Shown: in pieces, positions 5,573 through 9,792 of the stretch
How positions within the stretch are numbered: the stretch's first letter is position 1
Layout: every line of letters begins with the position of its first letter
Assembly: GCA_002307055.1 (NCBI GenBank)
Contig: DBTM01000034.1
Span: 41,360-51,151 of the forward strand
DNA: 9,792 nucleotides
Source: Clostridiales bacterium UBA1316
GTDB lineage: Bacteria > Bacillota > Clostridia > Oscillospirales > Oscillospiraceae
Direction: 5' to 3'
The notes under the pieces: generated by a model
Told to the model about the DNA's origin: nothing
The model's input: the letters and a program-made list of their open reading frames with translations, nothing else
The model's database searches: none
Program-made: the position numbers and the translations under genes

Positions 5573-6145
5573 ATGTCACATATTTTTGACGTCAACCACA
5601 GAAATAAGCTTGACAGCGAGGAACGGCGGCGGATGCTCTCACCGCTTGAGACGCTCCGCCGCTTAGGCTACAAGGCAGGCACAGTCTTTGCCGATATCGG
5701 CTGCGGTACAGGGCTGTTCACGTTTCCGGCGGCTGAAATCGGCGGCAGAACGGCTAAAGTCTACGCTGTGGACATTTCACCTGAAATGCTCAGCGATGTC
5801 CGTCAGCGTGTCGGCGAGCTCGGTTATGCCAACATTGAAGCCGTTCAATCGGACGCGTACGATTTTAAGCTGGCCGGCAGCTCCGCCGATTTCATTCTCA
5901 TCTGCACCGTTCTGCACGAGATTGATGATAAAGCGCGCTTTCTCATTGAGGCAAAGCGGATCAGTGCCCCCGGCGCAAAAATCGCTGTTATCGAATTCAA
6001 CGAAAAGGAACTTGGTTTCGGGCCGCCCATCAGTCATCGGCTACCGCAAACTTACACAGGCGAGCTGCTGATGGCGGCAGGTTTTTCCGATATACAATCC
6101 GTCGATATAGGTGAGGTGTTTTACGCCGTCACAGGTATCGGCTGA
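5573..6145 (+). CDS. Class I SAM-dependent methyltransferase, substrate unknown
   Basis: This 190-residue soluble protein has the core of a Rossmann-fold methyltransferase. Motif I is FADIGCGTGLF (39-49), the SAM-ribose-binding acidic residue is Asp67 in VYAVDIS, the adenine-side segment is QSDAYDF (92-98), and a motif IV-like LICTVLHEIDD lies at 109-119. KIAVIEFNEKE (136-146) resembles the late strand of Methyltransf_11/UbiE-like small-molecule enzymes. The protein is short and lacks an added recognition domain, so the methyl acceptor cannot be named. Start ATG 5573 follows GGAGGAG with good spacing. It lies 100 bases after modC on the same strand and ends before a two-way terminator, so it may be the last gene of the mod transcript. 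A functional tie to molybdenum is only inferred from position. Confidence 0.85.
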   Translation: MSHIFDVNHRNKLDSEERRRMLSPLETLRRLGYKAGTVFADIGCGTGLFTFPAAEIGGRTAKVYAVDISPEMLSDVRQRVGELGYANIEAVQSDAYDFKLAGSSADFILICTVLHEIDDKARFLIEAKRISAPGAKIAVIEFNEKELGFGPPISHRLPQTYTGELLMAAGFSDIQSVDIGEVFYAVTGIG

Positions 6146-6181
6146 TTTTCCGCGCCGCTGTCATTCCCCCGCAGAAGAATC

Positions 6182-6222
6182 CATTCTCTCCGAACGCGTA
6201 GGTTCCTGATTTCGTGAGAATG
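6182..6222. other. Imperfect stem-loop of unknown role
   Basis: CATTCTC (6182-6188) pairs with GAGAATG (6216-6222), and CGAA (6191-6194) with TTCG (6211-6214), with a small asymmetric internal loop between them. It lies in the 160-bp gap between convergent genes, just after the methyltransferase stop. No T-run follows closely, so it is not a classical terminator. Confidence 0.3.
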
Positions 6223-6261
6223 CCAGGATGTTCAGCACTCTATTATTTTTATTGAATCTAT

Positions 6262-6295
6262 AAAAAGCCTGTTGGATTTCTCCAATAGACTTTTT
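6262..6295. terminator. Bidirectional terminator between methyltransferase and acetyltransferase genes
   Basis: AAAAAGCCTGTTGGA (6262-6276) pairs with TCCAATAGACTTTTT (6281-6295) around a 4-nt loop, with one mismatch and one wobble. The A-run and T-run ends give a T-tract in both directions. It suits the convergent genes ending at 6145 and 6306. Confidence 0.88.
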
Positions 6296-6305
6296 GCGTT
6301 TGCTT

Positions 6306-6794
6306 TTATATAATTGCCTTCTGATAAGCCAATCGTTCAGAGCCGTCCGGCAGGCAGATGATGCCGCAGCAGCTAAAACCGTTTTTCATCAGCAGGTTCT
6401 GCATCGCCAGGTTATCCCGATGCGTATCGGCTTTTATATTTCCGCATTTTGTAAAGCACCAATCAAGGCAAAAAGACGCGACACCTTTATTATGCGTGCC
6501 GACAGCCAGCCTGTGAATCGTCCCGTATGGCTCGTTGTTCAGCCATTGGCCTTCATATATCATACGATATGTCGGGTCCTCGCCTATAATCAGGCTGAAA
6601 ACTCCGCCGATCTGATCTCCATCCATGCAGACATAACTATTGCCGTTTTGTATATCTCCCATGATGGCAGTCTCATCGGGATAGCCGTTTGTCCACTGCG
6701 CCAAATTGCCGTTTTCACGCATGAAGCGTTTGGCAGAGTCATAAACAGCCAGGACAGCGCCGATATCGGCGTACTTTGTTTTTAAAATTTCCAT
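6306..6794 (-). CDS. GNAT-family N-acetyltransferase
   Basis: This 162-residue soluble enzyme transfers acetyl from acetyl-CoA to an unknown amine. The central strand and acetyl-CoA loop are IHRLAV (93-98) followed by HNKGVA (101-106), a variant of the usual Q/R-x-x-G-x-A pyrophosphate loop with His in the first position. It is followed by the helix SFCLDWCF. DTHRDNLAMQNLLMKNGF (123-140) is the C-terminal GNAT segment, and CGIICLPDGSERLAYQK ends the fold. This combination is familiar from a common clostridial GNAT group of unassigned substrate. Seven cysteines (56, 109, 113, 117, 142, 143, 147) are many for its length, but they do not form a clear metal site. The start is ATG at 6792-6794, with a modest GGGAT ribosome-binding site. 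The gene follows the P-type ATPase gene by 136 bp on the same strand. Confidence 0.88.
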   Translation of the reverse strand: MEILKTKYADIGAVLAVYDSAKRFMRENGNLAQWTNGYPDETAIMGDIQNGNSYVCMDGDQIGGVFSLIIGEDPTYRMIYEGQWLNNEPYGTIHRLAVGTHNKGVASFCLDWCFTKCGNIKADTHRDNLAMQNLLMKNGFSCCGIICLPDGSERLAYQKAII

Positions 6795-6871
6795 TACTTA
6801 TCCCAATTCAGAATAATGTTAACCGGAAAGTCAGCCCTGCTTACCATTCCACGCGGGGAGCTTGGCTAAGA

Positions 6872-6897
6872 TGCGACAGCGGTATTTTACTGTCGCA
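6872..6897 (-). terminator. Hairpin downstream of the P-type ATPase gene, possible terminator
   Basis: TGCGACAG (6872-6879) and CTGTCGCA (6890-6897) are perfect 8-bp arms around a 10-nt loop. The hairpin lies 33 bases beyond the ATPase stop. There is no proper T-run in the minus direction (CTTAG follows), so termination may be weak and some readthrough into the acetyltransferase gene is possible. Confidence 0.45.
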
Positions 6898-6930
6898 GTT
6901 TCTTCATAGGCACGACTCGCAAATTGTTAT

Positions 6931-9498
6931 TTATTTTGTTTGATTGATCACATTCTTGTAAAATATTTTTTTCACCGTCTCTGCGGCGAAGATATAAAGG
7001 ACGACAATACCGGCGATGACAAGCAGAATCCAGGGCTGCAGAGGCTGGAAGCCGAAGATTCCAGCGAGCGGTGTATAGGGGATGGCGGCAGCGAGCAGGG
7101 CGATGAGAAATACGGTGAGCATCAGGTATTTTGCCGGTCTGCTTTTGTAAAACGGTTGGCGCGTTCGAATCACGAGCACGATAATTGAAGCGGAGACCAC
7201 CGATTCGATAAACCACCCCGTCCTGAATTGGGTATCCGTGGCATGGACAAGGAACATCAGGACAAAGAAAGTAATGTAGTCAAAAATCGAGCTGATCAGT
7301 CCGAAGGTCAGCATGAACCGGCGGATAAACTTAATATCCCACCGCCGGGGCTTTGCAATCAACGCATCATCCACAGCGTCTGATGCGATCGTCATCTCCG
7401 GGAAATCCGTCATCAGGTTCGTCAAAAGGATTTGTTTCGGCAGGAGCGGCAAAAAAGGCAGGAATAAGGACGCGCCGGCCATGCTGAACATATTACCGAA
7501 ATTCGCGCTTGTAGCCATAAACACATATTTGAGTGTATTGGCGAAGGTGACGCGGCCTGCCTTCACGCCGCTGATGAGCACCTCCAGGTCTTTTTCTAGG
7601 AGAACGATGTCGGCGGCTTCCTTGGCAACATCAGCCGCGCTGTCAACAGAGATGCTGACATCAGCCGCGTGAAGCGCCGAAGCGTCATTGATTCCGTCAC
7701 CCATATAGCCGACAACGAAGCCCCTCTTCTTGAGCGCCAATATGATCCGCTCTTTCTGATTCGGTTCAATCTCGGCGAATATGGAGATATCGGATACTTT
7801 GTTTAAAAGCGCTTCGTCGCTGATAGTACGGAGATCACTGCCTGTTAAAATATCACCGCTCACACCCAGCTGCGTGACGACATTTCTGGCAACAAGCTTA
7901 TTGTCGCCGGTGATAATCTTTAAATTGACGCCCAATGTTTTTAACTCATTGATGGTTGCAGCAATATTTTGCTTAAGCGGATCGAAAAGAGTGATAAAAC
8001 CTAAAAATATCATATCACACTCGTGTTCTTTTTCATGGAGAGACTCGATGCCGACTTTATAAGCGACACCTAAAGTCCGATAGCCATTGTTAGAGTACTC
8101 CTCAAATTTCTTCTGCAGCTGGTCGCTCACCGTATTAAACTCCACAATCTGCCCATTACCCAGTTCGGCCTTCGTGCAGACGGACAGGACATTCGCGAGC
8201 GCGCCTTTTGTGATAACCAGCTGCTTTTTGTCCGGTCCGGTCAAAAGAATGCTCAGTCTCTTCCGAACAAAATCGTAGGGCTCCTCATCGATTTTTGCAT
8301 AACCCGATATGTCAAACGGCTTGTAGGTTCTGATTGCCTCATCAATCGGATTCAAAAAGCCCGATTCAAAGGAGGCGTTTAAATAAGCGTACAGCAGCAC
8401 CTTATCGCTCTCAGCACCGTCCAAGCTGTAGGTCGCGTGCAGCTTGACAGTCCCTTCTGTGAGCGTACCCGTTTTATCCGAGCATAAGACATCCATGCTG
8501 CCAAAATTTTCGATAGAGGAGAGACGTTTAACGATGACCTTCGCTTTTGCCATCATTTTCGCACCGTGCGCAAGATTGATGCTGATTATTGCCGGCAGGA
8601 GCTGCGGCGTCAAACCGACGGCAAGTGCCAGCGAAAACAGGAAGGAATCAAGCGCCGGTCTTTTGAGCAGGACGTTGATGGCGAAGATGGCGAAAACGAG
8701 TATAAGGGTAATTTCCATGAGGAGATACCCAAACCGGCGTACACCGCGTTCGAACTCCGTTTCCTGCGGCCGCAGCTTCAGCCGCTCGGATATCTTTCCG
8801 TATTCGGTGTCTTTTCCGGTCCTGACAACAACGGCCTTCCCGCTGCCGCTGATGACATGGGTACCCATCCAAAGGCAGTTTTTCCGCTGTGCCAGAGCTG
8901 TATCTTCCGGTAGAACGCCTGCCATCTTTTCAACTGGGTATGTCTCTCCCGTGAGTGTTGCCTCATCAATAAAGAGCGAGTTGGATTCGATGATAATGCA
9001 ATCGCCGGGGACAAGGTCACCGGCTTTGAGCGTCACCACGTCACCCGGTACCACCTCCTCCACGCTTACATCGGAAATAGCACCGCCGCGCAGCAGATTT
9101 ACCTTAATCTGTACCATTGCCAGGAGCTTCTTCACTGAATTGTCTGCGCCGTATTCCTGCGAAAAGCTTAAAAGTCCGCTCACAAGGACAATCACCAAAA
9201 TGATGATGGCATCCGCCGTATCTTTAAGGAAAAACGACAGAACGATTGCGAAAAAAAGGATGATCAGTATCGGACTCTTAAATTGCGATAATAGGAGCTT
9301 TATAACATTATCGCTTTTCTTCTCTTTTAAGACATTGCTGCCATAAATCCGGAGCCTTCTAGACGCCTCTGCGTTTGTCAGGCCATCTTTATTCGTATGA
9401 AACAAGGAGAAAATGTCTTCTGTTTTCATGTTCCAAAAGCTTTTGTTCGGTTCAGCCATCGTTTTCACTTGCTTTCTTACGTCGTTAATGCTCAGCAA
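6931..9498 (-). CDS. mgtA: Magnesium-translocating P-type ATPase (MgtA/MgtB-like, type IIIB)
   Basis: This large membrane protein (855 residues from the TTG at 9498, 842 from ATG 9459) imports Mg2+ by ATP hydrolysis. Numbered from the TTG, the domains in order are a cytoplasmic cation-ATPase N region (about 25-70), two helices (about 70-115), and an actuator domain with TGET at 183-186. Then come two helices with the TM4 motif VGLTPQLLPAI, and the phosphorylation site DKTGTLT with Asp341. A nucleotide domain, hinge GDGINDA (600-606) and about six C-terminal helices complete it. LPFLPLLPKQILLTNLMTDF, KPRRWD and FGLISSIFDYITF match the MgtA family rather than calcium or sodium pumps. The start is uncertain. 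No strong ribosome-binding site precedes the TTG, the GTG at 9468 or the ATG at 9459, although GATGAG lies eight bases before the TTG. All catalytic motifs are intact. Confidence 0.92.
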   Translation of the reverse strand: MLSINDVRKQVKTMAEPNKSFWNMKTEDIFSLFHTNKDGLTNAEASRRLRIYGSNVLKEKKSDNVIKLLLSQFKSPILIILFFAIVLSFFLKDTADAIIILVIVLVSGLLSFSQEYGADNSVKKLLAMVQIKVNLLRGGAISDVSVEEVVPGDVVTLKAGDLVPGDCIIIESNSLFIDEATLTGETYPVEKMAGVLPEDTALAQRKNCLWMGTHVISGSGKAVVVRTGKDTEYGKISERLKLRPQETEFERGVRRFGYLLMEITLILVFAIFAINVLLKRPALDSFLFSLALAVGLTPQLLPAIISINLAHGAKMMAKAKVIVKRLSSIENFGSMDVLCSDKTGTLTEGTVKLHATYSLDGAESDKVLLYAYLNASFESGFLNPIDEAIRTYKPFDISGYAKIDEEPYDFVRKRLSILLTGPDKKQLVITKGALANVLSVCTKAELGNGQIVEFNTVSDQLQKKFEEYSNNGYRTLGVAYKVGIESLHEKEHECDMIFLGFITLFDPLKQNIAATINELKTLGVNLKIITGDNKLVARNVVTQLGVSGDILTGSDLRTISDEALLNKVSDISIFAEIEPNQKERIILALKKRGFVVGYMGDGINDASALHAADVSISVDSAADVAKEAADIVLLEKDLEVLISGVKAGRVTFANTLKYVFMATSANFGNMFSMAGASLFLPFLPLLPKQILLTNLMTDFPEMTIASDAVDDALIAKPRRWDIKFIRRFMLTFGLISSIFDYITFFVLMFLVHATDTQFRTGWFIESVVSASIIVLVIRTRQPFYKSRPAKYLMLTVFLIALLAAAIPYTPLAGIFGFQPLQPWILLVIAGIVVLYIFAAETVKKIFYKNVINQTK

Positions 9499-9539
9499 TT
9501 CAATAACTCATCGTCATATTTATCTGATATAGCAACTTG

Positions 9540-9565
9540 TTTAAGTAATTATTATATCACTTAAA
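9540..9565 (-). promoter_or_regulatory. Extended -10 promoter of the ATPase gene inside a dyad
   Basis: On the minus strand, TGATATAAT (9559-9551) is a perfect extended -10. The -35 region shows only weak matches. It is enclosed by 7-bp inverted arms TTTAAGT (9540-9546) and ACTTAAA (9559-9565), and the symmetry continues imperfectly inward. The start site would be near 9544, within the dyad, with a leader of about 45 nt. A DNA-binding regulator could block this promoter. Its identity is unknown. Confidence 0.55.
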
Positions 9566-9638
9566 AATGGAATTTCATACTAAAACAAACATCTGAAGCA
9601 CTGAGATTTGTAAAGATAAGTGCCTGCTTATTCGCTGC

Positions 9639-9652
9639 GGCAGTTGGCAGTT
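9639..9652. repeat. Short tandem repeat GGCAGTT x2
   Basis: GGCAGTT occurs twice head to tail in the non-coding DNA upstream of the ATPase promoter. It has no evident role and may be chance. Confidence 0.3.
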
Positions 9653-9702
9653 CAAAGCTCTTTTAATACTGATACTGGCGGCAATTATAAATAATACTAA
9701 TC

Positions 9703-9787
9703 TCCAATGAAACAGTAGAAATAAACTCTTCAAAAAATACCATAAACGCAAGCATTTTTCTCGAGTTTATTAACTGTTTCTATTGGA
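9703..9787. repeat. Long imperfect inverted repeat at the window edge
   Basis: The left arm (9703-9728) reads TCCAATGAAACAGTAGAAAT and then AAACTC. The right arm (9763-9787), read on the other strand, is TCCAATAGAAACAGTTAATA then AACTC. The arms are about 25 bases each and match apart from a few indels or substitutions, and A/T-rich runs in the spacer allow further inner pairing. No long T-run follows in either direction, so it is not a standard terminator. It could be a small palindromic (MITE-like) repeat, or a transcript hairpin belonging to a gene beyond the window. No target-site duplication could be recognised. Confidence 0.55.
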
Positions 9788-9792
9788 TATCA

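Noticed and set aside
6181..6225. tRNA-like fragment (GTAGGTTC) in the convergent gap
   Set aside because: Only a few bases resemble a tRNA arm. No cloverleaf, anticodon stem or CCA end can be drawn.
6274..6289. Shared TCCAATAGA string between the terminator at 6262-6295 and the edge palindrome
   Set aside because: The match is only about nine bases and the surrounding structures differ, so it is probably chance.
6294..6785. 163-codon open frame on the plus strand
   Set aside because: It is antisense to the GNAT gene, which has clear family motifs on the minus strand. It begins inside the terminator and has no ribosome-binding site.
8444..9346. 300-codon open frame on the plus strand
   Set aside because: It lies entirely antisense to the P-type ATPase gene, whose domains and motifs are intact. 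Its composition (Ser/Arg/Thr-rich, no recognisable fold) is that of a shadow frame.
9499..9702. M-box (magnesium) riboswitch upstream of the ATPase gene
   Set aside because: I see no conserved M-box core on the minus strand, and the likely promoter leaves a leader of only about 45 nt. A covariance-model search would settle it.

Overview
The window looks like chromosomal DNA of an anaerobic Firmicute, probably of class Clostridia, with roughly balanced base composition. This is inferred from four things: strong GGAGG-type ribosome-binding sites, a secreted protein with a copper-amine-oxidase-N-like 'stalk' domain, a one-component regulator that fuses an excisionase-type helix-turn-helix to a periplasmic-binding-protein-like domain, and a GNAT acetyltransferase of a type common in clostridia. 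No species can be named from the sequence alone.

Layout. Bases 1-186 are the 3' end of a major-facilitator transporter gene. A two-way terminator (about 203-234) separates it from a minus-strand regulator (238-1200, GTG start). The 325-bp divergent region 1201-1525 holds promoters for both directions and several nested direct and inverted repeats that look like operators. Next comes a plus-strand molybdate locus. It has a secreted stalk-domain/ModA fusion (1526-2656), a strong terminator (2672-2717), a lipoprotein ModA (2859-3683), the ModB permease (3715-4416) and the ModC ATPase (4417-5472). A small SAM-dependent methyltransferase (5573-6145) follows on the same strand. A two-way terminator (6262-6295) closes this block against a convergent GNAT acetyltransferase gene (6306-6794, minus). 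A large magnesium-type P-type ATPase gene (6931-9498, minus) follows. Its promoter near 9551-9559 lies inside a dyad, and the last 90 bases form a long imperfect palindrome.

How it fits together. The lipoprotein ModA, ModB and ModC make a complete ABC importer for molybdate (or possibly tungstate). The divergent regulator carries a ligand domain of the same broad fold as ModA, so it most likely senses cytoplasmic oxyanion and controls the locus through the repeats in 1201-1525. The unusual part is the first ModA. It is an exported protein without a lipobox, preceded by a stalk domain, and transcriptionally separated from the importer by a terminator. The locus therefore has three related oxyanion-binding modules: one in the cytoplasm, one lipid-anchored and one secreted or wall-associated. 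The methyltransferase, acetyltransferase and magnesium ATPase are probably ordinary neighbours. I see no phage, transposase, CRISPR array, tRNA or rRNA. The most interesting signals are the stalk-ModA fusion, the operator-like architecture around it, and the palindrome at the right edge.
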